Source: Martinezella miluonensis
GTDB lineage: Bacteria; Pseudomonadota; Alphaproteobacteria; Rhizobiales; Rhizobiaceae
Length of the DNA: 64,000 bases
NCBI RefSeq assembly: GCF_900094545.1
Contig: NZ_FMAH01000005.1
Span: 153,353-217,352, forward strand
Reading direction: 5' to 3'
Shown: positions 29,999-39,542 of the stretch, in pieces
Layout of the letters: each line of letters begins with the position of its first letter
How positions within the stretch are numbered: position 1 is the stretch's first letter
Program-made: the position numbers and the translations under genes
Notes under the pieces: model-generated
The model's database searches: none
Told to the model about the DNA's origin: nothing
What the model saw: only the letters and a program-made list of their open reading frames with translations

Positions 29999-31501
29999 TC
30001 AGGCGGCCGAGAACGGCACGGCGACGAAGGTCTTGGCGCCGTCGCGCTCGATCAGGAGCAGGACGGATTTGCGGCCATCCTTACCGGCCTTGGCGACGGC
30101 CGTCTGGACGTCATGGGCGTTGCGGACCGGCTGATCGTTGACCGAGACAATGATGTCGCCGGTCTGGATGCCGGCTGCCGCGGCCGACTTGTCCGGATTG
30201 ACGCTGGCAACGACGGCGCCCTCGACGCCATGCGGCAGGTTCAGCTGCTGGCGGACATCGGGCGTCAGGTTGGCGAGGCCGACACCTATGCTTGGCTGGT
30301 TGGAAGGCTGGACCTTGCCGTCACCACTGTCGTTTGCGGCCTGCTTGCTGTCGTCATTGCCGCCGATGGTGACGCTGACATCCATGCTCTTGCCGTCGCG
30401 CCACAAGGTGACGGAGCGCTTGTCGCCGGGAGCGAGATCGGCAACCAGCCGCGACAGGTCCTTCGGCGTCTTGACGGTTTCGTTGCCGACGGCGGTAACG
30501 ATATCGCCGCTCTTGATGCCGGCGCGTGCTGCCGGCGTGTCGTCGTTAACGTTGGCGATGAGCGCACCCTGAGCCTGCGACAGGCCCATGGCGTTGGCGA
30601 CATCGGAGGTCACCGGCTGGATCGCGACGCCGAGATAGCCGTGATCGATCGAGCCGTTCTTTTCCAGCTTTGCGACGATCGACTTGGCTTCGTCGGAGGG
30701 AATGGCGAAACCGACGCCGACGCTGCCACCATTCGGCGAATAGATGGCCGTATTGATGCCAACGACATTGCCTTCGCGATCAACCAGCGGGCCGCCGGAA
30801 TTGCCGTGATTGATCGGTGCGTCGATCTGGATGAAGTCGTCATAGGGGCCGCTATGCAGGTCGCGGCCGCGAGCCGAAACGATGCCGGCGGTAACGGTCG
30901 TACCGATGCCGAAGGGGTTGCCGATCGCCAGAATCTGGTCGCCGAGCTTCAATTTGTCAGAGTCACCCCAGGCGATGGTCGCCAGCGGCTTCGGCGCCTT
31001 GATCTTTAGGACGGCAAGATCCGATTTGGCATCGGCACCCAGCAGCTTGGCGGGAACTTCGGTGCCGTCGTCGAGGGTTACCTTGATGTCAACCGCGTTC
31101 TGAACCACGTGGTTGTTGGTGACGATGATGCCGTCAGGGCTGATGATGAAGCCGGAGCCGAGCGCCATGGCGTGCTGGTTCTGCTGCTGGTGCGGCATCT
31201 GCTTCGGGAAGGGGATGCCCTGGTTTTCGAAGAATTGGCGGAACTGCTCGTCCATCGGCGAGTTGCTGCCGTCGGTGCTGGTGTCGGTCGCCTTCATGGT
31301 GGTGGTGACGGTGACGACGGCGGGCTTGTCGGCATCGACGATAGCAGCGAAAGAGCCGCCGGGCACGATGATGCCGGCAGGTTCGGCGGCAGAGGCGATG
31401 GCAGCGGAGGTACTGAAGGCAAAAGGCAATGCGCCTGCGCCGACGATGATGGCGGCGCCTACGATGGCGGCGGTGCGATGTTTGCGGAGGAGAGATGACA
31501 T
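29999..31501 (-). CDS. DegP/HtrA-type periplasmic serine protease
   Basis: 500 residues. N-terminal hydrophobic signal or anchor (residues 12-30), trypsin-like domain with His131 (VTNNHVV), Asp161 (KSDLAVL) and Ser235 (GNSGGPL), then two PDZ domains (about 285-370 and 400-490). Degrades or holds misfolded envelope proteins. A low-complexity Gln/His stretch (PHQQQNQH) fills the LA-loop region. Followed by a strong terminator. A DegP or MucD-like role is clear; the exact paralogue is not. Confidence 0.93.
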   Translation of the reverse strand: MSSLLRKHRTAAIVGAAIIVGAGALPFAFSTSAAIASAAEPAGIIVPGGSFAAIVDADKPAVVTVTTTMKATDTSTDGSNSPMDEQFRQFFENQGIPFPKQMPHQQQNQHAMALGSGFIISPDGIIVTNNHVVQNAVDIKVTLDDGTEVPAKLLGADAKSDLAVLKIKAPKPLATIAWGDSDKLKLGDQILAIGNPFGIGTTVTAGIVSARGRDLHSGPYDDFIQIDAPINHGNSGGPLVDREGNVVGINTAIYSPNGGSVGVGFAIPSDEAKSIVAKLEKNGSIDHGYLGVAIQPVTSDVANAMGLSQAQGALIANVNDDTPAARAGIKSGDIVTAVGNETVKTPKDLSRLVADLAPGDKRSVTLWRDGKSMDVSVTIGGNDDSKQAANDSGDGKVQPSNQPSIGVGLANLTPDVRQQLNLPHGVEGAVVASVNPDKSAAAAGIQTGDIIVSVNDQPVRNAHDVQTAVAKAGKDGRKSVLLLIERDGAKTFVAVPFSAA

Positions 31502-31766
31502 GGCAAAAGTCCCTTGCGAGATTGTTGGCGAATTGGCGTCTTGTCCATGTCCGGGACAGGCGTCGAATGGGGCCGCGTCAATTCGTTCGGGGAACCTTGG
31601 TTTCCCGCCTTTACTCCAGGGAAGTGAAGTATAAAAATGAATTGGCGCTGATGAACAATATGATCCGCCAATCGACTTTTACAAATTAAATATTGATCAT
31701 GTTTTTATTGCAAAAATTTAAGATATTACATGAATTTAATGTTCGTCGGCCGGAATTTCCCCATAT

Positions 31767-32573
31767 TTAGCTTTGCGGCACCGGCCATCTTTTAAGGGCT
31801 TCCATTCCAAGCTCGGTCAGCGCGTAAATGCCGCGGTCGATGCGCTCGAACCAACCATAGACGTTATCTCTCAGGATTTGCGGGGCCTTCGGTGCTGCTT
31901 CGCGCATGTCCTTGGGGCGCTGCACCCCGTTTTCGAGCGCCGCCGCGCAGACCAGAGCCTGTTGCCGATAGGCCGTCATGATCGGTTTGCGCGTGCTGCC
32001 GCCAAGGGCCGGGTCACCCTTGCGCCGGCGATGTTCCTCAACAAGGCGTGATCTGCGCCGCGCATTTTTGCGGGGCATCGGCGCGACGGGGCTGACGACG
32101 ATATCGACGACATCGCTGTCCGATACCGTCAGCATGCCAAAACCCAGCCGGCGGCAAAGGTCGCGGAAGCGGCGATCACTCTCCCGTCCCTTGCCCTTTA
32201 CCGAGACTCGGGCGGCGATCCAGACTTCATCGCTGGCAGCAGCGCGATCGACGGCCTGCAGGATCAGTTCGAGATTGAAACTCATCTTCAACTCGCAAAT
32301 GACGACGACGGGCGGCTCGCCATCATTCAGCCCCACGAGATCACAGCCGCCGATCTCGCCTTTCACGGCGTAGCCGGCCGCTTCGAGAAATGACTTGATC
32401 GGAAGATATAGCGCCGTTTCCAAATCCGCCTCCGGGCTTTTCACATCCGGATGAGGTTTAGCCGATTCGGTTAACCAGAAGGTCGATAGAGGTGAGAAGG
32501 CGGTTTTTGCTGTGAGACCGATTATCGCGAGCGAATGAAAAGAGACCGATAGTGCGGGCCCTTTTCCATTCAC
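31767..32573 (-). CDS. DUF2161 protein, PD-(D/E)XK nuclease-like
   Basis: About 268 residues. ALYLPIKSFLEAAGYAVKGEIGGCDLVGL followed by VVVICELKMS gives the Asp...Glu-X-Lys layout of the PD-(D/E)XK nuclease fold at residues 55-97. The rest includes an Arg-rich linker (PRKNARRRSR) and a C-terminal winged-helix-like part (DNVYGWFERIDRGIYALTELG). DUF2161 has been called a phosphodiesterase; a nuclease-like role is inferred. The true start may be inside the first 40 codons, which look non-conserved, but no better ATG exists. Confidence 0.72.
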   Translation of the reverse strand: MNGKGPALSVSFHSLAIIGLTAKTAFSPLSTFWLTESAKPHPDVKSPEADLETALYLPIKSFLEAAGYAVKGEIGGCDLVGLNDGEPPVVVICELKMSFNLELILQAVDRAAASDEVWIAARVSVKGKGRESDRRFRDLCRRLGFGMLTVSDSDVVDIVVSPVAPMPRKNARRRSRLVEEHRRRKGDPALGGSTRKPIMTAYRQQALVCAAALENGVQRPKDMREAAPKAPQILRDNVYGWFERIDRGIYALTELGMEALKRWPVPQS

Positions 32574-32580
32574 GATTGGC

Positions 32581-35500
32581 TCAGGCCTTGAAATCCAGCT
32601 TGACGTCGCATGTGCCTATCGAGGCTGGTAGCAGCGGCTTGCGGATGCGCTGACCGAACTGCCGCTTGAAGCCGAAGATGTTGCCGATCAGGCTCTTGGT
32701 ATAGAGGCCGGGACCGCTGGAATAGATGCGCCAGCCGCCATCGACGGCAATATCGCCCGCCTTGACGCGCGCCCATTCCGACGAAGCCCGATAGCGGTCG
32801 TCGAAGGCCGCGTCGCTGCTGCTGAAATAGGTATTGCGTTGGCGGAGCGCCGCATGCTCGACGCGGCCGCTGACTGCGATCGGATTGGCGAGCGCGAGGG
32901 CTGCCCACACAGCTTCTGCATCGTCGTCGAGCGCCAACGCCTCGCAGTAGCGCAGATGCGCATGCACATACATGAGCCCGATCTCGCGGCCGAAGAAGGA
33001 TGAGGATTCGGCGCGGCGGAACAGCTTTTCCGGGCCGCCGGAATAGGTCGCCGGCTTTTCCATCAACCGCACGCCATCCGGGAAGAGCAGGTTCTCGCGG
33101 ATGATCTTCATGTGGGCATGGCGCTGATCCCTGGTGAACAGGCCGCCGATCATCGGCTGGGTCATTGCGATCAGCGAATAGTGCAGACCGGTTCTGGTAT
33201 CCTCAGGATGCAGCAGCAATTCGACGCCGTCATGGCTCGGATCGAAGACGCCGTAGCCGGCGACGATGCCGTCGCGCATCAGCAGCCGGTTGAAATCGGC
33301 GCGCATGGCGACGGCCGTTGCTTGAAGCGACTGGGCCTCCTCGTTACGGCTGGCAAGGGTCAGGATGTTGGCGTAGCGCACCAGCTGTTCGTACAGCAGT
33401 GAAACGGTCCAGCTGCTGACCATCCAATCTCGCAGATGCGGATCAGCCGGCTGCAGGCTGTCGTTCCAGTCGCCCTCGCCATAGCGGATGAGGCTCGTGC
33501 CGGGCACGAAGCGGCTGCGCACGGTGTCCAGCAGCTTTTCGATATGATCGGAGATCGTTGCGCGCTCCGAAGTGAGCTGCATGCTGTCGTCGGCGCGCCA
33601 TGGCACTGTTTCGGCAAGGAAGGCGATGTCGCCGGTTGCCTCGATGTAATCGCAGAGCGCCTTTAGCGGCCAGACGACGATATCGCCATGCGCTTCGCCG
33701 GCGCGGATATTGGCGTAGGGCTCCAGCATGAACCATTGCGGCCAGTCGCCACGGTCCCGATACTGCTCGGAAAAGAGCGTGCTGAGGATCTGCCGGGCCT
33801 CTTCATCATGCTCATAGGCGAGCAGGAATTCGATCGGCCCCTGGCAAACGTCACGCGTTCCCCAGGCAGCACCCGTATATTGCTCCAGCCCGTGCGGCAC
33901 GCTCAGATGCACGATCGCATCATGCGCGATCCAGGGCAGCATGACGGCCTGTGCCGCCACATCGCGGCCATCGCCTTCAATGCGTGCGTCTCGGGTCACA
34001 TGGCTCCAGAAGCGCTGCGCCGGCGCCAGCATCTCCTCGCTTTCGACACCGGCGCTGTAGCGTGCAGCGAGCGCTTCCGCGGCTTCCGGATCGGTCATCG
34101 ATCCTGTGACGGCAAAGCGCAATTCCTTGGCCGGATGCGATTTCAGGGCGATGAACGGGCCGTTGCGGGCTGCGCCGTCGCTATAGAGCAGCTCATCGCC
34201 GCCGACTGTCTCGAAAGCATCGGGCGTTGAGGTCACGAGATGGTAGCCGGCCTTCGGATAGCGATCCCACAGCCACGACGGCTGCGGGCGGAAGGAGATG
34301 CGCTTGGCCGCTGCGTCGACCGCGATATTGGCAACCGCTTCATAGTCGCGCTCGCCGAGCACGATATGGCCGAATACGAGGAAGCGGCAGGCGGTTCCTT
34401 CGACCGATACGCTCCATTGCATGGCCGGATCATCGCCCGAAGCGATGGCCGACACGGTGATGGTTCGGCCGGAAAGCCGGTAGATCCAGCCGGTATCGCT
34501 AAGGCCCATCTCGAAGGCTGCCGGCACGCCGAGCAGGCGCCAGCCATCGCCGAGATCGACGAGGATGCGCAGGCCGCTTGATCGCGTCAGATTGTATGGA
34601 TCGCGCGAGACGGAGAACAGCTTGTGGAAGGATGTGTTGCCGATGGTCAACTGCGCGGCAAAAATGCCCTGCATCCAGCAGGTGGCGGCCAGCGTCTGGT
34701 CGTCGAGCAGCATGTTTTGCCCGCTGCGGACGATGGCGCCGTGACGGCGAGCCACCAGTTGCTCCTTCTCGCGGAGCACGACATGCCTGTTGTGCGGCCC
34801 ATCCGGGACGAAGAAGGAGATCAGCTTTCCGTCGGCATACTCTTCCAGCATACGCTTGGGGTAGAGGGCGTCGATCGTCGCCTGATCGAGGCTGTCGCTC
34901 TCGGCAAGAGGCGCCTCTTGTACGAGGCTTCGCGCAGGCTGCGCGGCGGTAATGGTGTCCATTGCCAATTCGCCTTGAAGCTTCGGCAAGCCGTTGAGAT
35001 GGGCTAGATCGGCATCGCTGGAAGCGGCCGGATGATTGGCAATGAAGAGGCCGAAGAAGGTCGTCGTAGCTATCGCAGCCGGCGCGAGTGAAAGCGGCTT
35101 TGACTGGATTGCCGGGCAGGCGACCTCGTGCTGGCGACGTGCGCTCGGCAGGCTGGTGCCGAAGTCCTGCACCATGACGCCGTCATTGCCCTTGGAGGGC
35201 ACGAGGAGCTGGATTGCATCGGTCGCGTAAGCCGCCGTGCCTTCGAGGCAGCCCTGCGCGAGCCACGGATTTCGGCCGCCACCCTGCTTGAGGTTCTGCC
35301 GGTTCATGATGACAGGACCGAAGGCGGCGTGGCTGGCAATGTGATGATCGATATATTGCGAGGCATAGGCTTCGCTGTTCATCAGGAAGCCGCGATCGCC
35401 AAGGCCGACATCCTGAACGAGGACGAGATCGGCCGAAAGCGCCGCATTGGTGCTGTTTTCCAGTGAGACCTGCCAGAACCATGCGGTCTGGCTCGGATGC

Positions 35501-35841
35501 AGCCGCAGGCTGACCGTGTGCCTTACGCCGGCCGTCTCGCCGCTCCAGGAAAAGCCGCTGCCGCTATGGCCGAACTGTACCGCAGCCTTCGGACCGACGA
35601 TTTCAGCCGTTGCCGGCTTGGTGCCGCCGACGCGCAGGTAGAGCCGGCCGATGCCGCCGTAAACAGGCGAACCGAGCACCTGATTGATCATGATCCCGCC
35701 CTGCTGGTCGGCGAAATCTAACGAGAACAGCGTGCCGTTCGGCAAAGCCGAAGCGGAAAGACCGGCACTGTTGCCAAGCGTGATAAGACCGAGTTCTTCG
35801 CGACGGGGCGTTTGAAAGCTGCGATTGGCGTCGGAGGACAT
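32581..35841 (-). CDS. GH94-like glycoside phosphorylase (possible 1,2-beta-oligoglucan phosphorylase)
   Basis: 1086 residues. Family 94 features: TGAAWGTRDVCQG (about 655) and the catalytic Asp in YGEGDWNDSLQP (about 790), in an (alpha/alpha)6 barrel; beta-sandwich N-terminal half. GH94 enzymes split beta-glucosides with phosphate. The length and layout fit 1,2-beta-oligoglucan phosphorylases better than the shorter cellobiose phosphorylases, and rhizobia make cyclic beta-1,2-glucan, but specificity is inference. Downstream of a GH2 gene with a 176-base gap. Confidence 0.75.
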   Translation of the reverse strand: MSSDANRSFQTPRREELGLITLGNSAGLSASALPNGTLFSLDFADQQGGIMINQVLGSPVYGGIGRLYLRVGGTKPATAEIVGPKAAVQFGHSGSGFSWSGETAGVRHTVSLRLHPSQTAWFWQVSLENSTNAALSADLVLVQDVGLGDRGFLMNSEAYASQYIDHHIASHAAFGPVIMNRQNLKQGGGRNPWLAQGCLEGTAAYATDAIQLLVPSKGNDGVMVQDFGTSLPSARRQHEVACPAIQSKPLSLAPAAIATTTFFGLFIANHPAASSDADLAHLNGLPKLQGELAMDTITAAQPARSLVQEAPLAESDSLDQATIDALYPKRMLEEYADGKLISFFVPDGPHNRHVVLREKEQLVARRHGAIVRSGQNMLLDDQTLAATCWMQGIFAAQLTIGNTSFHKLFSVSRDPYNLTRSSGLRILVDLGDGWRLLGVPAAFEMGLSDTGWIYRLSGRTITVSAIASGDDPAMQWSVSVEGTACRFLVFGHIVLGERDYEAVANIAVDAAAKRISFRPQPSWLWDRYPKAGYHLVTSTPDAFETVGGDELLYSDGAARNGPFIALKSHPAKELRFAVTGSMTDPEAAEALAARYSAGVESEEMLAPAQRFWSHVTRDARIEGDGRDVAAQAVMLPWIAHDAIVHLSVPHGLEQYTGAAWGTRDVCQGPIEFLLAYEHDEEARQILSTLFSEQYRDRGDWPQWFMLEPYANIRAGEAHGDIVVWPLKALCDYIEATGDIAFLAETVPWRADDSMQLTSERATISDHIEKLLDTVRSRFVPGTSLIRYGEGDWNDSLQPADPHLRDWMVSSWTVSLLYEQLVRYANILTLASRNEEAQSLQATAVAMRADFNRLLMRDGIVAGYGVFDPSHDGVELLLHPEDTRTGLHYSLIAMTQPMIGGLFTRDQRHAHMKIIRENLLFPDGVRLMEKPATYSGGPEKLFRRAESSSFFGREIGLMYVHAHLRYCEALALDDDAEAVWAALALANPIAVSGRVEHAALRQRNTYFSSSDAAFDDRYRASSEWARVKAGDIAVDGGWRIYSSGPGLYTKSLIGNIFGFKRQFGQRIRKPLLPASIGTCDVKLDFKA

Positions 35842-36017
35842 AAGCGGTGTCTCGCTGATTCATGGATCGGATTTGGTGCACTAGATCATAAGGCGACGCC
35901 CGATCATAGGAGGCAATTCGCCATTCATCCGCGCAATCTTTCGTGACGATTTACAAGCGATACCTACCCCGATCCGGCGCGATGCGCCGGATATCTCGAG
36001 AAAAGCGCGCTTCAAGT

Positions 36018-38486
36018 TCAGTGATGCGGAGGCTCGGCAACCTGATTGGCCGTGCGAAGGACGGTCGACAGATCGGCGTCTTCGAAAGCTTCCTTGGAGA
36101 TGCCTTTCACCTTGAACGTCCTGCTTTCGCCGGGGGCGAGATTGACCAGCATGTCGTCGACTTCGGCATTCGGGCTGACGCGATCGACGAACAGGCAGAC
36201 ATCGCGCAAAAGCGACTGCGCGGTGATGGTGACAGCGATCCCTTCCGGCGTCTGGACGCTCTCAATGTCGAAGCGCGGCTTCGGATATTGCAGCTTCATA
36301 TCTTTCTCGAAGAACCACCAGGCTTCGGCATCGCCAAGGCGGGCGCGCAAAAATTCCCGTCTGGGATCACCGGGCGTCGCAATGTCGCTTGGGATCTCGA
36401 TATCGGTATTTTCGAAGCGATCGCACAGGATGCGCCAGACGTGGTGGCGGGCAAGCACCGTGCCGTTGAAGTCGAAGCGTTCGACGGTGAAGGGCACACG
36501 CCAGAACAGGGTTGCGTCATTGACGGCAACGGCGGCAAGTCCATCGCCGCGCGGCTGGATGGTGAGGAGATGCGGTGCATAGCTGTGGCGCAGCGCATAC
36601 CAGAGCGGCTTCTTCCTGCCGGCGCCATCGACTGCTGCCCAGGAGGTGACGGGCCAGCAATCGTTGAGCTGCCAGACGATGGTGCCCATGCAGGTCGGCC
36701 GATGCGAGCGCATGTGATCGATGCCGTAGCTGATCGCGCGTGCTTGATTGAGCTGTGTGACAAAGAGCCAATCGTCGAAATTTCGCGGATGTGGGAACCA
36801 ACCTTCCAGGCCCTGCAGCAGCTTGTCGTTGCCGCTGGTCGCTTTCTGATGATGCAGTACGCCCGGCGAGGCCGGCGCACGGTCTTTCTCGCGAACGGAT
36901 TGGGCAAGCGTCGCAAAGGTCGGCGGCGCCTGCCATCCGAATTCGGAGCAGAAGCGCGGGATATAGTTGCGGTAGGTCTCGTAGCCCACCTCGTTCCAGA
37001 CGTCCCAGATGTGCTTGCAGCCATGTTCGTCTGCGTTCGGCGCGATCTCCATGGAGCCGGAATAGGGGCTGCCCGCCCAATAAGGACGCATCGGATCGAT
37101 CTCGGCGACCAGCTTCGGCAGGAGATCGAGATAGTAGCCGGCGCCCCAGGGGCGGTTGCCGAGCACATCCTGCCAGCCCCAGTCGAAATAGCCCCAGATA
37201 TTCTCGTTGTTGCCGTTCCAGATGACCAGCGAGGCGTAGGGCATGAGCCTTGTGATCGCTTCGCGCGCTTCCGCCTCGATTTCGCTATAGACCGGTTCTT
37301 CTTCGGGATACGTGGCGCAGGCAAACAGAAAGTCCTGCCAGACCATGATGCCGGCGGCGTCGCATTCCTCGTAGAACGTATCGGTCTCGTAGATGCCGCC
37401 GCCCCAGACGCGCAGCATATTCATATTGGCGTCGCGGGCCTGGGCAATCCTGTCGCGGTAGCGCTCGCGGGTCACGCGCGGCAGGAAGCAATCGTCGGGG
37501 ATCCAGTTGGCGCCGCGGGCAAAGACAGGCACGTCGTTGACGACGAGCGTGAAGGCCGAGCCGATCTCATCCGGCGTCGTATCCAGCCGCACGGAGCGGA
37601 AGCCCACGCGGCGCTTCCAGCCGTCGAGTGCCGCACCGTCCGAGCCGAGCAGCTGCAAATCGAGATCGTAAAGCGGCTGGCCACCCATCCCATGCGGCCA
37701 CCAGACCTGCGGATTATCGATGCGGCATTCGATCAGCGCGTGAGTTTCGCCCTGCGCCACGCGAACTTCAGCGCGCTTGCCGCCGATAGACAAGAAGAGC
37801 GCCACGCTGTCGGTGCCTGTCTCCGCCCATTCGATCTCGACATGCAGGCGGGCAACGCCCTGGCTACCTTGCAGCGTGATTTCCGGGCGGATGGTGCCGA
37901 GGCGCGCTTTCGACCAACTCTCGATGGTAATCGGCTTCCAGATGCCTGAGGTGACGACCGACGGCCCCCAGTCCCAGCCGAAATTGCAGGCCATCTTGCG
38001 GATGAGATTGCTCGGGCCGGGATAATTTTGGGGGATATCGGCGGCGCTGCCGAGCTGCTTGCGCACGTCCTCGCCATGCTCGTAGGCCGATTGGAAATCG
38101 ACGATCAGTTCGTTGCGGCCGCTTTTGAGGTGGTCGCCGATGTCGAAGCGATAGCTGCGGTGCATGTTGCGCGTTTCGCCGAGCACATTGCCGTTCAGCT
38201 CCAGGCGCGCTGCCGTATCGAGGCCTAGGCATGAGAGATCGATGCGCTCGGCGTCCTCGTCGTCCCAATCGAACGCCAGACGATAGCGCCAGGCCGAGCG
38301 ACCGATCCAATCCTGCGAGATCTCGTTGACGTCGAGATAGGGATCGGTGATCAGTTGCGCCGCCATCAGGTCGAGATGCACGTTGCCGGGGACCGCTGCA
38401 GGGATGGTGTTGGGCAGGGCCGGTGCGCTGGAGGGCGCGCGAAGGCGCGAGATGGTCCAGCCGGTGTCGAGCGTCTGTCTTTTCAT
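36018..38486 (-). CDS. GH2 family beta-mannosidase-like hydrolase
   Basis: 822 residues. Layout is sugar-binding beta-sandwich, immunoglobulin-like domain, TIM barrel, C-terminal domain. WNGNNENIW (about residue 425) carries the acid/base Glu and CSEFGWQ (about 514) the nucleophile Glu, as in beta-mannosidases. No signal peptide, so it acts in the cytoplasm on imported oligosaccharides. Next to the GH94-like gene; together they could degrade a beta-linked glucan or mannan fragment. No transporter is adjacent. Confidence 0.88.
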   Translation of the reverse strand: MKRQTLDTGWTISRLRAPSSAPALPNTIPAAVPGNVHLDLMAAQLITDPYLDVNEISQDWIGRSAWRYRLAFDWDDEDAERIDLSCLGLDTAARLELNGNVLGETRNMHRSYRFDIGDHLKSGRNELIVDFQSAYEHGEDVRKQLGSAADIPQNYPGPSNLIRKMACNFGWDWGPSVVTSGIWKPITIESWSKARLGTIRPEITLQGSQGVARLHVEIEWAETGTDSVALFLSIGGKRAEVRVAQGETHALIECRIDNPQVWWPHGMGGQPLYDLDLQLLGSDGAALDGWKRRVGFRSVRLDTTPDEIGSAFTLVVNDVPVFARGANWIPDDCFLPRVTRERYRDRIAQARDANMNMLRVWGGGIYETDTFYEECDAAGIMVWQDFLFACATYPEEEPVYSEIEAEAREAITRLMPYASLVIWNGNNENIWGYFDWGWQDVLGNRPWGAGYYLDLLPKLVAEIDPMRPYWAGSPYSGSMEIAPNADEHGCKHIWDVWNEVGYETYRNYIPRFCSEFGWQAPPTFATLAQSVREKDRAPASPGVLHHQKATSGNDKLLQGLEGWFPHPRNFDDWLFVTQLNQARAISYGIDHMRSHRPTCMGTIVWQLNDCWPVTSWAAVDGAGRKKPLWYALRHSYAPHLLTIQPRGDGLAAVAVNDATLFWRVPFTVERFDFNGTVLARHHVWRILCDRFENTDIEIPSDIATPGDPRREFLRARLGDAEAWWFFEKDMKLQYPKPRFDIESVQTPEGIAVTITAQSLLRDVCLFVDRVSPNAEVDDMLVNLAPGESRTFKVKGISKEAFEDADLSTVLRTANQVAEPPHH

Positions 38487-39047
38487 GTCATGTGTCCGTG
38501 ATGAAATGGATGTCTCAAACAGCCTTTGGCGCGATGAAGAGCAGGCCTGCCTGCAGATGGCGGTTCATGTGGTAGGCGTAGGCGATTCGATCCCGGCGCT
38601 TCAGCGCTTTGATGAGATCGCGATGCTGGCCGTGCGCGTGGCCCAACCGATGATCCATCGCCGAGGGCTTCCTCCCGATGTCATCCATCTCCACCACCAT
38701 CCGTCCTCCACTGCTCGAAGACATATTGTTGGTCAACGAAAGCTGTCAAGCCGACCGGGCGGCGATATCGGAGCGAAAGGTTGTGGTGCTAGTGGGATTT
38801 CGAGCGATGCCGAGGATGGCGCGGCCTGCCTTGCAAATGCTCGCTCCTTCTGTCGATACCGCCTTGGGCAGCCTGCTTCTGCCCGCAAATGCCTGTCTTC
38901 GTGGCTTCTGTATCAACGACTTCCTCGTGCCTTCAGAAAAATAATAAAAAATAGATCTGTCCTGTCGGAAAGTCGTCTATGCCGACGTCCTTGGGTCAGC
39001 CCATCGCAAGGGGCGCCACAAGCAATCTCGTTCGCAAGGAGACGAAC
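38487..39047. other. intergenic region with a regulator remnant
   Basis: About 560 bases between the GH2 gene and the VOC gene. It holds the C-terminal remnant of a GntR/FCD regulator (38515-38646). From 38737 to 39000 I see nothing coding; AT-rich AAAATAATAAAAAATAG lies at 38937-38953. Confidence 0.5.
38515..38646 (-). pseudogene. C-terminal remnant of a GntR/FCD-family regulator
   Basis: The frame ending at 38515 reads GHAHGQHRDLIKALKRRD...YHMNRHL, the last helices of the FCD ligand domain, with the His and HL typical of this family. Upstream the frame turns into unrelated sequence and no DNA-binding domain is found. It lies 28 bases in front of the GH2 gene on the same strand, so it is probably what remains of the local regulator after a deletion. 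Confidence 0.6.
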
Positions 39048-39479
39048 ATGACTGATGCAGCAGAACAGAAGCAATCCTCCCAGCCCCGCGTGCCGGTTCG
39101 CGGCGGCGTGGTGGCCTATCTGACCGTGGATGGCGCGGTCAAGGCGGCCGAATTCTACAAGCGCGCCTTCGGCGCCGAGGAGGCCTTCATGTTTCCGGTC
39201 GATGAAAAGGGCCGGACGATGCACATCCATCTCTATATCAACGGCAGCTCGGTCATGCTTGGCGATGCCTATCCCGAATATGGCCACGCATTGGAGAAGC
39301 CGCAGTCCTTCGTGATGCAGTTGGTAGTCGAAGACTTCGACGCGTGGTGGAAGCGTGCCGTCGACGCCGGGCTGGAGGTCGTCGTCGAGCCGCAGGTGAT
39401 GTTCTGGGGCGATCGCTGGGGTCAGATGCGCGATCCCTTCGGGGTCATCTGGGCCATGAACGCGCCCGTCAACGAGTGA
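39048..39479 (+). CDS. VOC/glyoxalase superfamily protein (PhnB-like)
   Basis: 143 residues, a single PhnB-type vicinal oxygen chelate domain: VVAYLTVDGAVKAAEFYKRAFGAEE, then HIHLYINGSSVMLGD and FWGDRWGQMRDPFGVIWAM at the C-terminus. Members are glyoxalases, dioxygenases or resistance proteins; no substrate can be given. Start at MTDAAEQ, set by AAGGAGACGAAC. Monocistronic. Confidence 0.85.
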   Translation: MTDAAEQKQSSQPRVPVRGGVVAYLTVDGAVKAAEFYKRAFGAEEAFMFPVDEKGRTMHIHLYINGSSVMLGDAYPEYGHALEKPQSFVMQLVVEDFDAWWKRAVDAGLEVVVEPQVMFWGDRWGQMRDPFGVIWAMNAPVNE

Positions 39480-39486
39480 TGATGGA

Positions 39487-39518
39487 ATGCCCTCGGTGCA
39501 GGCTTGTACCGAGGGCAT
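39487..39518. terminator. bidirectional terminator between convergent genes
   Basis: ATGCCCTCGGT and ACCGAGGGCAT, a perfect 11-bp stem around a 10-base loop, between the stops of the VOC gene and the formamidase gene. Followed by GTTCTG. Confidence 0.6.
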
Positions 39519-39542
39519 GTTCTGACTGCTATCGCGAGATTT

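Noticed and set aside
38678..38944. An 88-codon plus-strand frame in the gap before the VOC gene
   Set aside because: No ribosome binding site and no recognisable domain; it overlaps the regulator-remnant frame.
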